Shown: positions 1 to 9,215, counted from the stretch's first letter. The stretch is 53,291 nt of DNA from Candidatus Poribacteria bacterium (GCA_012267415.1 JAAXGN010000088.1:1-53291), one strand, 5' to 3'. A program made the numbers and translations. Notes: a model not told the origin generated them from the letters alone.

Positions 1-260
1 TAGCGCAAACTTTTAGTTTGCGTGATAACGATGCACAAACCGGAAGTTTATGCTACAGCAGTAATAGAGGTTCTTCGTAGCGCAAACTTTTAGTTTGCAT
101 GCTAACGATGCACAAACTAAAAGTTTATGCTACAGCAGTAATAGGGCTCTTTGTAGCGCAAACTTTTAGTTTGCGTGATAACGATGCACAAACCGGAAGT
201 TTGTGCTACAGCAGTAATAGAGGTTCTTTGTAGCGCAAACTTTTAGTTTGCGTGCTACAA
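1..260. repeat. Tandem REP-like palindrome doublets upstream of the RAYT gene
   Basis: Three full units and the start of a fourth begin at 1, 78, 154 and 231, with a period of 76-77 bp. Each unit has one palindrome (core gcaaacttttagtttgc) and a second, inverted one (core cacaaac..aagtttgtg or a variant), then a spacer gcagtaatag. The cores read as imperfect hairpins. Related doublets occur at 741, 984-1098, 16750, 44690 and 48825. This is the arrangement expected of REP/BIME elements next to their own transposase. Confidence 0.9.
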
Positions 261-274
261 TTTCGGATCAACAA

Positions 275-1000
275 ATGAATCATTTTGACTACAAACCGTT
301 CTATAGTCGCAACTTGCCGCATATACAACCACCAGGTGCAACTTTCTTTTTCACATTCCATCTTGCGGGTTCCTTACCACGAAACGTCTTACGGCAGTGG
401 AGAGGAGAAAAAAGTCGGCTTGAGGCAGAAAAACTACGTATTCTCAAGATGCAAAACGATGTCGATCTCGCTTCAGTTGAGAATAGGATATTTGAACAAA
501 AACGTGAATGGTTCCGGAAGATTGAAAAGACGTTAGATGATGCCCAAAGTGGACCTGTATGGCTCAAAGATGATCGGATTGCTAAACAAGTGGCAGATAG
601 TATGCACTATTTAGATGGAAAAGTGTATCAATTGGGTGCTTACTGTATTATGGCAAATCACGTTCATATTGTCTTTACACCACTTCCAATACAATCCTCG
701 GATGTATCGCAGACTGGCGATTTACCTGCCAATGATAATAATGCACAAACTAAAAGTTTGTGCTACAATCCACTTTCTTCCATTATGCAATCGCTCAAAG
801 GTTATACGGCAAGGAAAGCTAATCAACTTTTAGGACGACGCGGCACATTCTGGCAGCATGAAAGCTATGATCATTGTGTGCGAAACCCGAACGAATTGAA
901 ACGGATTATAAGTTATGTACTCAATAATCCTGTAAAAGCAGGTTTAGTAGATGAGTGGGAAAAGTGGCAGTGGAGTTATTATTGTAGCGCGAACTTTTAG
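275..1000 (+). CDS. REP-associated tyrosine transposase (RAYT, Y1/HUH family)
   Basis: This 241-residue protein matches the IS200/IS605-like RAYT family, which recognises REP hairpins and cleaves or rejoins single-stranded DNA. The HUH metal motif is seen as ANHVHIVF (about residue 129), preceded by YQLGAYCIM. The family's C-terminal region GRRGTFWQHESYDHCVRN, followed by ELKRIISYVLNNPVKAGLV, is also present and carries the candidate catalytic tyrosine. The ATG at 275 is chosen; an in-frame TTG at 248 lies inside the upstream repeat and would add a repeat-encoded leader. The gene is embedded in its presumed substrates: tandem REP doublets lie immediately upstream, a REP sequence is translated within the gene at 741-768, and the stop codon TAG falls inside the next REP palindrome. 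It looks intact and possibly active. Confidence 0.88.
   Translation: MNHFDYKPFYSRNLPHIQPPGATFFFTFHLAGSLPRNVLRQWRGEKSRLEAEKLRILKMQNDVDLASVENRIFEQKREWFRKIEKTLDDAQSGPVWLKDDRIAKQVADSMHYLDGKVYQLGAYCIMANHVHIVFTPLPIQSSDVSQTGDLPANDNNAQTKSLCYNPLSSIMQSLKGYTARKANQLLGRRGTFWQHESYDHCVRNPNELKRIISYVLNNPVKAGLVDEWEKWQWSYYCSANF
741..768. repeat. REP palindrome inside the RAYT coding sequence
   Basis: The sequence cacaaactaaaagtttgtg with flanking atg and ctacaa is the same palindrome as outside the gene. It is read in frame as NAQTKSLCYN. It falls in a variable loop after the HUH segment, so it may be a tolerated in-frame insertion. Confidence 0.85.
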
Positions 1001-1098
1001 TTTGCGTGCTAACGATGCACAAACTAAAAGTTTATGCTACAACAAAACTACTTTTATTATGAGGCAACGATGCACGAACTAAAAGTTTGTGCTACAAC
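984..1098. repeat. REP doublet plus single REP at the 3' end of the RAYT gene
   Basis: A doublet (about 985-1041) and a further single unit (about 1070-1098) follow the RAYT. The RAYT stop codon (998-1000) lies within the first palindrome. The last unit ends only about 20 bp before the helicase/nuclease start codon, so these hairpins would sit in the leader of that mRNA. Confidence 0.85.
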
Positions 1099-1116
1099 AC
1101 GACTACCTTTATTCTT

Positions 1117-3690
1117 ATGCTCGAAAAATTTCTGCACGAAACAGTATTAGAAGAATTTGGACGGAGAACGCTACGAGAAACTGAGGTTCCTGCTTATATC
1201 AGAGATAACCTAAACCCAACTTTTGAACTCCGTGAATATCAAAAAGAGGCGTTCGTACGTTTTCTTCTCTGTTTTGAAAACGACTTTGAGGAAAAAGAAA
1301 AACCGCTTCATCTGCTTTTCAACATGGCAACTGGTAGCGGTAAAACGCTAATCATGGCAGGTCTGATTCTCTATCTTTACGAACAAGGTTATCGTAATTT
1401 CCTCTTTTTTGTGAACTCTACCAATATCATTGAAAAGACAAAGGACAACTTCCTTAACCCGCGCGCTGCGAAATACCTTTTCAGTCAAGACATCCGTTTT
1501 GAAGGTAAACCGGTTGCAGTGACGCAAGTAGATAATTTTGAAGGTGTCAACGAAAATGACATCAACATCTGCTTCACAACGATTCAACAACTGCACACCG
1601 ATATGAATTCGAAAAAGGAAAACGCCTTAACTTATGAAAGTTTCGCTGAGCAGCAAATTGTGCTTTTGGCAGATGAAGCACATCACATGAACGTTAGCAC
1701 AAAAACACAAACAGGAATGGCGTTATTTGAAAGTTGGGAAAATACGGTGGAGCATATCTTTAAGTCCAATGACGAAAATCTCTTGTTAGAATTTACCGCA
1801 ACGCATGATTATGAAACGCCCGCGATGGTAGAAAAATATCGGAATAAGGTTATCAATCGTTATGATCTGATAAACTTTCGGAACGATAAGTTTTCAAAAG
1901 AGGTCGTGCTTGTACATTCGGATTTAGACCAGGAATTACGTATCTTGCAGGCACTCGTTCTCAATCAATACAAGCAGCTGGTCGCGGCGAAAAATGGCAT
2001 TAACCTAAAACCTGTCATTCTTTTCAAGGCACAGAAGACAATTGCACAATCGGAAGAAAACAAGGAAAACTTTCACAAACTGATTGATGGACTCACCGAT
2101 GACCAAATGCAAAGCATCCGGAATTCACCATTGGAGATTGTTCAACAGGCATTTCGCTTCTTTGACGAAAACGGAATCAGTAACGAACAACTCATACAAC
2201 GTTTGAAATCTGAATTTCAGGAAGCATACTGCCTCTCGGTTAATGATGAAGATGAGAAGAAGAACTATCAGATGCAGATAAACACCCTTGAAGATAAAGA
2301 CAACCCAATCCGTGCTATCTTTGCCGTGCAAAAACTTAACGAAGGATGGGACGTGCTAAACCTGTTTGATATTGTCCGTTGTTATGAAACTCGCGATTCA
2401 GGTCAAGGTAAAATTGGAAAGACGACAATATCCGAAGCGCAACTTATTGGACGCGGTGCCCGGTATTTCCCTTTTGTTTTGCCAGACCACTCAGACCGGT
2501 TCCGCAGAAAGTTTGATGAGGATCTCGACCATGAACTCCGCGTGTTAGAAGAGCTGCACTACCATAGCATTTACGATTCGCGCTACATATCTGAAATCCG
2601 AACTGCACTAATTGATCAAGGTATGATGGATGAACGCGTTGTGACTCGCGAGCTGAAGCTAAAAGAAAAATTCAAGAAAACCAATTTTTACAAATTCGGC
2701 GTTATTTGGCTCAACGATCAGGTGCCAAAAGATTATCAACATGTCCAATCTTTTGATGACCTTGCAAATCTAAGTGTGAAGCAGAAAAACTTTGAATATA
2801 CTATCCACACAGGGGCAGCAGGTGAAACTACTGTGTTGGCGGAGGAAACAACACCGACACAGCAAAACGACGATGGACGGGACATACCCGTTGTTGATAT
2901 TGAACAGAATATCCTTAGAACCGCAATCGCACGCACGCCATTTTTCACCTTTGCATCGCTCAAAAGGTACTGTCCACATTTGACATCTGTACGTGAATTT
3001 ATGACATCGGAGGACTATTTGGGAAGCTTGTCAATCACTTTCAAGGGAAATCTGTCAAATTTAGAAGAGAATCGTCCTGCAAAACTTGCAGCATGTGAAG
3101 GATTGTTAATTCAGATTGAGACCGAAATTCGAGAACAGGTAACGAAATTCGAAGGAACAAAACACTTTCGACCAAAACAGGTTCATGATGTTTTCAAAGA
3201 CAAACTCCTGAAGTTTAATATACATAACCCGCGCGCAACTATTGATCGGCAGTTTGAGGACAAAGATTGGTTTCCATTCAACTCCCTCTACGGCACGAGT
3301 GAAGAAAAAGCATTTGTAGATTCACTCGTCAGGAAGGTAAAGACATTAGCAGCACATTATGATGAAATCTATCTACTACGTAACGAAATGCATTTTGCAA
3401 TCTATAACTTCTCTGATGGACAAGCATTCTATCCTGATTTTGCACTATTCCTACAAGAGAAAAAGGGAAATTTCGTCTGTATTCAATTCTTTGTTGAACC
3501 GAAAGGTGAATTCCTCCAACCGACTGACCGATGGAAAGAAAATTTCATGCGTGATATTACCACCGATTTTAAAGATAAACTTTTAACGTTCGATAGTAAA
3601 GAATTTCGCTTGATTGGTATGCCATTCTATAATGAACAGAACGAAAATGCGTTTTGGGATGTCCTCAGTGCTACATTGACAACCTTATAG
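1117..3690 (+). CDS. Type III restriction-like DEAD/DEAH helicase with PD-(D/E)xK nuclease domain (orphan Res subunit)
   Basis: This 857-residue protein is a superfamily 2 helicase. Motif I is NMATGSGKT (about 70-77), motif II is LADEAHH (about 187), motif III is FTATH, and motif VI lies in EAQLIGRGARYFPF. The segment LNEGWDVLNLFD is typical of type III restriction R subunits. Near the C-terminus, GTSEEKAF, then FYPDFALF (about 770), then VEPKGEF (about 794) match an E...PD...ExK nuclease core. No Mod methyltransferase is encoded next to it, so it is either an orphan or part of a stand-alone defence protein group. The ATG at 1117 is chosen; an upstream in-frame TTG at 1087 lies in a REP unit. 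It sits directly behind the RAYT/REP cluster. A dsDNA translocation and cleavage role is inferred from the family. Confidence 0.85.
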   Translation: MLEKFLHETVLEEFGRRTLRETEVPAYIRDNLNPTFELREYQKEAFVRFLLCFENDFEEKEKPLHLLFNMATGSGKTLIMAGLILYLYEQGYRNFLFFVNSTNIIEKTKDNFLNPRAAKYLFSQDIRFEGKPVAVTQVDNFEGVNENDINICFTTIQQLHTDMNSKKENALTYESFAEQQIVLLADEAHHMNVSTKTQTGMALFESWENTVEHIFKSNDENLLLEFTATHDYETPAMVEKYRNKVINRYDLINFRNDKFSKEVVLVHSDLDQELRILQALVLNQYKQLVAAKNGINLKPVILFKAQKTIAQSEENKENFHKLIDGLTDDQMQSIRNSPLEIVQQAFRFFDENGISNEQLIQRLKSEFQEAYCLSVNDEDEKKNYQMQINTLEDKDNPIRAIFAVQKLNEGWDVLNLFDIVRCYETRDSGQGKIGKTTISEAQLIGRGARYFPFVLPDHSDRFRRKFDEDLDHELRVLEELHYHSIYDSRYISEIRTALIDQGMMDERVVTRELKLKEKFKKTNFYKFGVIWLNDQVPKDYQHVQSFDDLANLSVKQKNFEYTIHTGAAGETTVLAEETTPTQQNDDGRDIPVVDIEQNILRTAIARTPFFTFASLKRYCPHLTSVREFMTSEDYLGSLSITFKGNLSNLEENRPAKLAACEGLLIQIETEIREQVTKFEGTKHFRPKQVHDVFKDKLLKFNIHNPRATIDRQFEDKDWFPFNSLYGTSEEKAFVDSLVRKVKTLAAHYDEIYLLRNEMHFAIYNFSDGQAFYPDFALFLQEKKGNFVCIQFFVEPKGEFLQPTDRWKENFMRDITTDFKDKLLTFDSKEFRLIGMPFYNEQNENAFWDVLSATLTTL

Positions 3691-4202
3691 ACATGACCAC
3701 CCCATCTTAACCTCTTCCGCGCATGAATGGTATGAGACACATCATGATTATTCTGTAGCAAATACACCTTTTTAAGAGTATATGTGTGTTATAGGTACAA
3801 TAATAGGGATGATAAGGACATATTTTGTAAGTTGTAGAAGCACTTTTGATTCAACCTGCCGTATAGCCTGCAGTGGGATAGAACACCCGATACCCACCAA
3901 TAGACATTTCCACTGATGAGACTGCATGCTTTAAGACTCTGATATAGTTTCGCTTTAGGTATTAAGCCAGAGGAATTCATTTGTCGGATTTTGTTATTGA
4001 GTCCTGTCCCCATTCGTGAGAAGTTATGGGTGTTGGTGCAAACAGGAAGCGTCATTTAGAGAATAATTCGTTGCACTATTCACCGATTCCTGCTAAAATT
4101 GGTATGTAAGGAGAACTCTATTCCTAATGTGGATGTCTGTCCTTTTATGAAAATGTTTATTTTGACTTTTAAACAAATATACATCCAATTCATTTTTATT
4201 AC
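3691..4202. other. Intergenic region, 512 bp, no gene recognised
   Basis: No convincing gene is seen. A minus-strand reading frame of 88 codons (3789-4055) begins MTLPVCTNTHNFSRMG. It has no recognisable domain or good ribosome binding site and could be a remnant of a decayed gene. The last 100 bp before the tmk start are AT-rich and may hold its promoter, but no clean -35/-10 pair stands out. Confidence 0.5.
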
Positions 4203-4847
4203 GTGCATACTGTGAAACATAACGGCTTTTTTATTACATTAGAAGGTGTTGAAGGTGCTGGTAAAACGACCCAGCTCAACCTTCTGGCTGAAGCACTCGG
4301 TGAAAACGTAATCGTTACCCGTGAACCGGGCGGCACACAAATTTCAGAACAGATTAGAGAGATATTCCTAACAGCAGCAGAGATATCGGCACAGACTGAA
4401 CTGATGCTGATTGCTGCTTCACGTGCACAACATGTTTCAGAACTAATTTTACCTGCATTAAAAGATGGTAAGACTGTAATCTGTGACAGGTTTAGTGATG
4501 CTACTATCGCTTACCAAGGTTACCGTAAGGGAATTGACTTAGAACGCATTGAACAGGTTAACAGTATTGCCACACAAGGTTTAAAACCTGATGTTACCTT
4601 CCTTCTTGACTTGCCACCCGATGTTGGTCTGAATCGCAAGAGAGAGTCAGATGAACCCCTTACGCGACTTGAATTGGAAACGATAACATCACATGAGAAA
4701 GTCAGAAAAGGATACTTGGCATTGGCTAAATCTGAGTCGGAACGAGTGATAATCATCAACGCACAACGTGATATTGACGAAGTGAGTAAGGTTTTGGTTT
4801 CAGAATCAAAAAGACGGATGCAAATGAAGCCTCAGCACAGATACTGA
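4203..4847 (+). CDS. tmk: Thymidylate kinase (dTMP kinase)
   Basis: Phosphorylates dTMP to dTDP with ATP in the cytoplasm, an essential step of dTTP supply. The 214-residue length is normal. Visible features are the P-loop EGVEGAGKTTQ (about 15-25), the substrate segment TREPGGTQISEQIR, the DRF motif in VICDRFSDATIAYQG, and a LID-type segment RKRESDEPLTRLE. A GTG at 4203 is the start used; no strong ribosome binding site is seen, so the exact start is uncertain. holB follows after 30 bp, a pairing (tmk-holB) common in bacteria, and the two are probably cotranscribed. Confidence 0.95.
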   Translation: MHTVKHNGFFITLEGVEGAGKTTQLNLLAEALGENVIVTREPGGTQISEQIREIFLTAAEISAQTELMLIAASRAQHVSELILPALKDGKTVICDRFSDATIAYQGYRKGIDLERIEQVNSIATQGLKPDVTFLLDLPPDVGLNRKRESDEPLTRLELETITSHEKVRKGYLALAKSESERVIIINAQRDIDEVSKVLVSESKRRMQMKPQHRY

Positions 4848-4877
4848 TAAAGGCAACGTATTTCAAAGAGTTTGTCC

Positions 4878-5831
4878 ATGGTATATACGATAATCGGTCA
4901 TCAGAACATCATTTCACAACTGAAAAAAGCGGTCAAGGCTGAACGGGTTGCTGGTGCTTATCTGTTCACTGGTGTCCAAGGTGTTGGGAAGGAGACTGTA
5001 GCATGCTACTTTGCAAATCTTATTCTCTGTCAAGGTACGGATGATGCATTAAAACCGTGCGGAGAATGCAACGCGTGCCGAAAAATACAGAACGGAAATC
5101 ATCCTGACTTACATTTTATTCGTCCTGACGGTGCACAGATAAAGATTGACCAAATACGTGACATGCAGCAACAGATCTTCTTTCAACCCCTTGAAGGACC
5201 TCGAAAAATATACATCCTGACGAATACCGAACGCTTAAACGATGCTGCCGCAAATGCTATTCTCAAAACTCTGGAAGAACCCCCTGCTGCATCAACGCTA
5301 ATTCTATTAACTGAAAACATAGAAACTATCATCCTAACCATAAGGTCGCGTTGTCAGATTATACCGTTATACCCAATGCACACAAAGCAACTTGCGACTG
5401 AGTTAGCGAAACATTTTTCGGTTGATGAAGAAACCGCATCATCAGCTGCAATTCTATCAAATGGAATCGTTGGGAAGGCTATTTCATTGATAGAAGATGG
5501 CATCTCCGCAGACCAAAAAATCCCAGATATTCTATCAGAGACTGACCCCATGGCTGCATTTAGAATCGCGGAACAACTTGAGAAGAATCTTGAGAGTTTA
5601 GATGAACTCATTACGTGGTATCGTGACCTGCTCTTTCTGCAACAGGATGCACCCATAGAACTATTAACACATCCGAATACAATCGATGATCTTAAGGAAC
5701 TTGTCAAAAGGTATTCACGTCTGCGGATTGAACGTGCAATTAAGAATGTACTTGAAACAAAATCACTTATCCAAAATACGTTTGTTACAAAGATTACTGC
5801 TCTTGAAGTCATGTGTCTGAAACTAATATAA
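4878..5831 (+). CDS. holB: DNA polymerase III delta' subunit
   Basis: A clamp-loader subunit of the replicative polymerase. The N-terminal AAA+ fold shows GHQNIISQL, a P-loop-like GVQGVGKET, and a zinc module with Cys residues in ILCQGTDDALKPCGECNACR. The segment NAILKTLEEPPAASTLILLT with a following IRSRCQIIPLYP is the hallmark of DnaX/HolB sensor regions. The length of 317 residues is typical. The ATG at 4878 is preferred over an in-frame TTG two codons upstream. It lies downstream of tmk and upstream of the TPR gene on the same strand. Confidence 0.93.
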   Translation: MVYTIIGHQNIISQLKKAVKAERVAGAYLFTGVQGVGKETVACYFANLILCQGTDDALKPCGECNACRKIQNGNHPDLHFIRPDGAQIKIDQIRDMQQQIFFQPLEGPRKIYILTNTERLNDAAANAILKTLEEPPAASTLILLTENIETIILTIRSRCQIIPLYPMHTKQLATELAKHFSVDEETASSAAILSNGIVGKAISLIEDGISADQKIPDILSETDPMAAFRIAEQLEKNLESLDELITWYRDLLFLQQDAPIELLTHPNTIDDLKELVKRYSRLRIERAIKNVLETKSLIQNTFVTKITALEVMCLKLI

Positions 5832-5866
5832 AATGAATTCTGCACCTTGCATTTGGTGATGTCATT

Positions 5867-6814
5867 ATGTCAGAACTGCTTTCACATGCACAAACATTAG
5901 AAAATCAACAACAGATCCCTGAAGCGATTCAGGCGTATGAGGATGTCATCCGAGGTGATGCCGATTCACAGACACTTGCTATAGCAAACCACCGCTTAGG
6001 CGTTATCTACAAGGATTGGCGTGAATACATCGCAGCAAACAGATTTTTCGCCAATGCACACAGACTCTATCCTCAAAATACCGACATACTGAAGTCAGTA
6101 GAAAGTCTAAAGGAATACTTCTCTGATCATAGAGACCAAATTGCAAACCAGATATCTCAAAAAAATAGCGACCAGATCGTATCACTATTCCGTATTGCGA
6201 CCGGTATAAAACTGTTGACTATGGATAAACCTACCCAAGCCTATCCGATAATGAAAAGTCGCACAAAGATATATCCTAACGCAGCAGTCGCAAAACACCT
6301 CCTTACAGATATTAGAATAACAGAGGATGATCGCAATTCTGCGATTGAATTTCTTATCGACAATAGCTGGTTAGTCAGTAATGGAGATGAACTCTATACT
6401 ATCTCAGATAGTGGACTATACGCATTCTATACTGAACTTGCAGAACTACATATTGACAGTTTAGCATTTACGGACGCTGTAGACTGTTATGATCAGGCAA
6501 TTTGGTTGGACAACACTCAATCTGTTCCACTGTTTCAAAAGGTAATCTGTTATACCGCGCTTGAGGAATGGGACACAGCTCAAGTTGAAATCAGCAAACT
6601 CCCAACTGAGATACCAAACGAAATTGATGCAAGTGAATTTCACAGTGCTATTGCAGAGTGCTATCACAACATTTATCAAATCACGAGAGATGACAGAGAC
6701 AAACAGAAAGTCATTAAGGCGTGTGAGGAAGTACTTCACATAGACAAGAAGAATAAAGCGATATCTAACCTGCTTAAGGCGTATCAAGAACGGAAACGTT
6801 GGTGGAAAAGGTAG
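5867..6814 (+). CDS. Tetratricopeptide-repeat protein
   Basis: A 315-residue protein with no signal peptide. TPR-like helical hairpins can be read near residues 5-65 (for example PEAIQAYEDVIRG, then ANHRLGVIYKDWREYIAA) and again near 195-300 (TDAVDCYDQAIWLDN, then KVIKACEEVLHIDKKNKA). The middle has weaker repeats. Such proteins usually serve as protein-protein scaffolds, and no partner can be deduced here. It starts 36 bp after holB and may be the third gene of that operon. The convergent sixA gene ends 7 bp beyond its stop. Confidence 0.8.
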   Translation: MSELLSHAQTLENQQQIPEAIQAYEDVIRGDADSQTLAIANHRLGVIYKDWREYIAANRFFANAHRLYPQNTDILKSVESLKEYFSDHRDQIANQISQKNSDQIVSLFRIATGIKLLTMDKPTQAYPIMKSRTKIYPNAAVAKHLLTDIRITEDDRNSAIEFLIDNSWLVSNGDELYTISDSGLYAFYTELAELHIDSLAFTDAVDCYDQAIWLDNTQSVPLFQKVICYTALEEWDTAQVEISKLPTEIPNEIDASEFHSAIAECYHNIYQITRDDRDKQKVIKACEEVLHIDKKNKAISNLLKAYQERKRWWKR

Positions 6815-6820
6815 TTGAAA

Positions 6821-7321
6821 TCAGTCGGTGAAGACCGTTTTTGGTATCCATAAATTGACCAATTTTCCTCTGGTATGGAATTCAAGAGAATCCCAATTTT
6901 GGATGGGAAGTTCAATGTGTGCAAGCGCAGCGGTTGGCATTGTTACAATCTCACTGGTCAGATGTCTTGTAAGATGTTCCATGGTAGGATTGTGTCCAAC
7001 GACCATCACACACTCATGTTTATTAGAGACTGTCTGCAATTCTTCTAAATACACACCGAAAGGTGCATGGTAGAATTTGTCCAATTTTTTGACTTTACCT
7101 GCGAAATTGCACGCTTTTGCTACCTTCGTTGCGGTCTTTCTTGCACGTTTGGCGGAAGAAGTAAGGATTCGGTCTGGGACTAAGTCTTGTTTAAGTATAT
7201 GTTCACCCATTCGTGGCGCGTCGTGTTTACCACGTTTGTTTAAAGGACGATCATAGTCTGCAAGATTCGGATTGTCCCAACTGGATTTGGCATGGCGGAG
7301 AATTAGTAGTGTTTTCATCAT
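6821..7321 (-). CDS. sixA: SixA-type histidine phosphatase
   Basis: A 166-residue member of the histidine phosphatase (phosphoglycerate mutase-like) superfamily. The catalytic RHG-type motif appears as LLILRHAKSSW near the N-terminus. This is followed by DYDRPLNKRG, the R in ILTSSAKRARKTA, and the second catalytic histidine in VMVVGHNPTME. SixA dephosphorylates phosphohistidine proteins, for example in phosphorelays or the PTS. The first ATG is at 7321, and a second ATG follows directly. It is monocistronic and convergent with the TPR gene. Confidence 0.92.
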   Translation of the reverse strand: MMKTLLILRHAKSSWDNPNLADYDRPLNKRGKHDAPRMGEHILKQDLVPDRILTSSAKRARKTATKVAKACNFAGKVKKLDKFYHAPFGVYLEELQTVSNKHECVMVVGHNPTMEHLTRHLTSEIVTMPTAALAHIELPIQNWDSLEFHTRGKLVNLWIPKTVFTD

Positions 7322-7471
7322 TCGTTCCTATTTTAATAATGTTATCACAATATCAGTCTGTTTTCAAGTATAATTCATTTGACTTCACAACTATTAAAGT
7401 GATATACTAAACATAACATGGGTATCCTATCCTGTGGAAAAGTTAATTATTTGGAAAGGAAACCATTTTTC

Positions 7472-7602
7472 CTAGTGCTTAGTCAACATACTATTGCAGG
7501 TCGCGATTCGGAGATCGCTCCTACAGAACATCGATCTTTGTAGGCGGGAACTCCGATTCCCTACTTTTTAGTGCCATCAAAAAACACTTGACTAAGCACT
7601 AG
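7472..7602. mobile_element. IS630/Tc1-mariner-type MITE, copy 1 (131 bp)
   Basis: The element is bounded by CTAG on both sides and has perfect 15-bp terminal inverted repeats (ctagtgcttagtcaa and its complement). Its interior contains ggtcgcgattcggagatcgc, which recurs in two other copies at 24855 and 28910. IS630 family elements insert at CTAG and duplicate TA, which fits ends of the form c-TA|gtgcttagtcaa. No coding capacity is seen. It lies in the 381-bp gap between sixA and the sigma factor gene; the rest of that gap shows nothing else clear. Confidence 0.85.
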
Positions 7603-7711
7603 AACAAGATAGATGTGTTGTAAAACGACAAGAGATTATCGCTACCGAACGCGGAATCTGCTCTATAGTCCAGCAGGATAAGGGAATAATTGATTAAAGG
7701 AGGTGTTGTCG

Positions 7712-8704
7712 GTGAGAAATAGAAATGAATCTGTTTATGCTAAGGAATTGCAGCATGAGTTGCTTTATGCGTTTGAGGAACAGTCTCTGCTTCGTCAAGC
7801 ACAAGCAGGAGACGAGCTTGCTCTGGAGAAGCTAATCTTATGTAACCTAAAGTTGGTGAATTCTATTGTTCAGAAGTATGCTAAGTTAAACCCCCATGTG
7901 TCAGCTGATGATCTGATGGCGGATGGTATTGTTGGGCTTCACCGAGCAATAAGTAAGTACGATGAAAGTTTTGGAACTCGGTTATCTACCTACGCGGTTT
8001 TATGGATCCATGATTCTGTGAAGCGTAGCAAGTTTCTGCATAGTATGATAAGGGTGCCAGAATATGTGCGTCAGGAGGTTTGGGCAATCAAGAGAGCAAA
8101 AAGGGAATTATTGAGACAGGAGTGTCCAGTTTCTGTTGAAGCTATTTCGGAAATGACACAGATTTCCCCAGAAAGAATTGAGCAACTCAAACACCTTGAA
8201 AGTGATGTGATCAATGTTATGTCACTTGATAAACATATCGGTAAAGAAGAAAGAGAATCAAGGACTTTGATGGATATTGTCGTTGATGAGAATGCTGAAA
8301 ACGGATACATTCAGGTTGAACTTGAAGGCGATTTAGAGTTTTTTCTCTCTAAACTAGATGAACATGAACGATTTGTCGTTGAACGTTCTTACGGTATTCC
8401 GATAGAAATGACCCCGAAGGAGATCGCTAAAGCACTCGGATACCGCTATAAGGACATTTGTCGTATGCTGGCGGATGCAATGGCAAAACTGAAAAGGTTG
8501 GGTCGCGCTTTGCGCGGTTCGGCCTCAGAACAGAAATTGGCATTGGAAGACCCACAGTTAGTGATGACAGGTGAACTGAAAACTATACCGCTTTTTGATC
8601 CTACGGATATACACATGAAAAAGCGGGACTTGAAAAGTCAGAAAGGTCAGCATGAGACAGATGAAACGGACAATAAAACAGAGCAGCTGAGTCTGTTTGG
8701 ATAA
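7712..8704 (+). CDS. RNA polymerase sigma-70 family factor (RpoH/RpoD-like)
   Basis: A 330-residue group 2/3 sigma factor. Region 2 is clear: LVNSIVQKYAKLNPHVSADDLMADGIVGLHRAISKYD, then the 2.3/2.4 segment RLSTYAVLWIHDSVKRSKF. Region 3 follows (SVEAISEMTQISPERIEQL), and region 4 is ERFVVERSYGIPIEMTPKEIAKALGY with a helix-turn-helix. The C-terminal 70 residues are a charged, low-complexity tail beyond region 4. The GTG at 7712 is chosen because it lies 8 nt after a strong ribosome binding site aaaggagg (7696-7703); earlier in-frame codons overlap that site. The region 2 sequence resembles heat-shock sigma-32 types, but its regulon cannot be told from here. Confidence 0.9.
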   Translation: MRNRNESVYAKELQHELLYAFEEQSLLRQAQAGDELALEKLILCNLKLVNSIVQKYAKLNPHVSADDLMADGIVGLHRAISKYDESFGTRLSTYAVLWIHDSVKRSKFLHSMIRVPEYVRQEVWAIKRAKRELLRQECPVSVEAISEMTQISPERIEQLKHLESDVINVMSLDKHIGKEERESRTLMDIVVDENAENGYIQVELEGDLEFFLSKLDEHERFVVERSYGIPIEMTPKEIAKALGYRYKDICRMLADAMAKLKRLGRALRGSASEQKLALEDPQLVMTGELKTIPLFDPTDIHMKKRDLKSQKGQHETDETDNKTEQLSLFG

Positions 8705-8762
8705 ATCCCTCGGTTTTACTTACCTCTCCAGTCAATACAAGCTTGCATTTCACTTATACTAC

Positions 8763-8799
8763 TAACCCAAGTTGCTACCTATGTAGCAACTTAGGCTAT
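8763..8799. repeat. Short palindrome made of two MITE-type ends; possible hairpin behind the sigma factor gene
   Basis: Perfect 10-bp arms aagttgctac (8769-8778) and gtagcaactt (8783-8792) flank a 4-nt loop. Outer bases acccaa / ttaggctat match the ends of the element at 48805-48962. It may act as a hairpin at the 3' end of the sigma factor transcript, but there is no T-run. Confidence 0.65.
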
Positions 8800-8929
8800 G
8801 ATACCAACCCGTCTTAAAAATAGCAAGCAGAAAAGAGTAAAATGTGTTAAAATGATTCTCGTAGCAGCATACATGCCTTTAAGGAAAAAAGATGGTAAAA
8901 TGGATATTATGAAATGAAGGAGGAATCAG

Positions 8930-9215
8930 ATGCACAATTCGCAAACGCACCCCGAATCTGTTCAAGACATTACTATAAAAAAAGAAGCACCCCCAGTTAC
9001 ATTGACGATGGAGGAATTTCTTGATAATGATTTGGAGGGTTATGAGTATGTACAGGGAGAATTAGTACCGATGGCAGCTGCAGCAATTATTCATGGAGAA
9101 ATAGGATCTAATTTACATTTTCTTTTAGCATCAACTGCTAAACTATGAAGATACACTAACGGGTGAGGATGTTATTGAAGGGTTTTCGTGTGCAGTTTCA
9201 GAACTGTTTGAATAG
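8930..9215 (+). pseudogene. Uma2 family endonuclease remnant (internally deleted)
   Basis: The first 72 codons (8930-9148) begin after a good ribosome binding site (aaggagg) and show the Uma2/DUF820 N-terminus: LTMEEFLDND, then YEYVQGELVPM and HGEIGSNL. The frame then stops. In a different frame, directly afterwards, EDTLTGEDVIEGFSCAVSELFE followed by TAG at 9213-9215 matches the C-terminal end of the same family (normally a DVLPGFSLPVSELF-like ending). The middle roughly 100 residues, which hold the PD-(D/E)xK-like active site, are missing. It is therefore a decayed gene made by deletion plus frameshift. Uma2 genes are abundant and often broken in cyanobacteria and in Poribacteria-like genomes. 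Confidence 0.8.

Noticed and set aside
1..260. CRISPR array suspected from the 76-77-bp periodic repeats at the window start
   Set aside because: The spacers are nearly identical and the units are paired palindromes next to a RAYT, so these are REP doublets.
3789..4055. Minus-strand 88-codon ORF as a real gene
   Set aside because: No family resemblance, no clear ribosome binding site, and unusual composition; kept only as a note in the intergenic entry.
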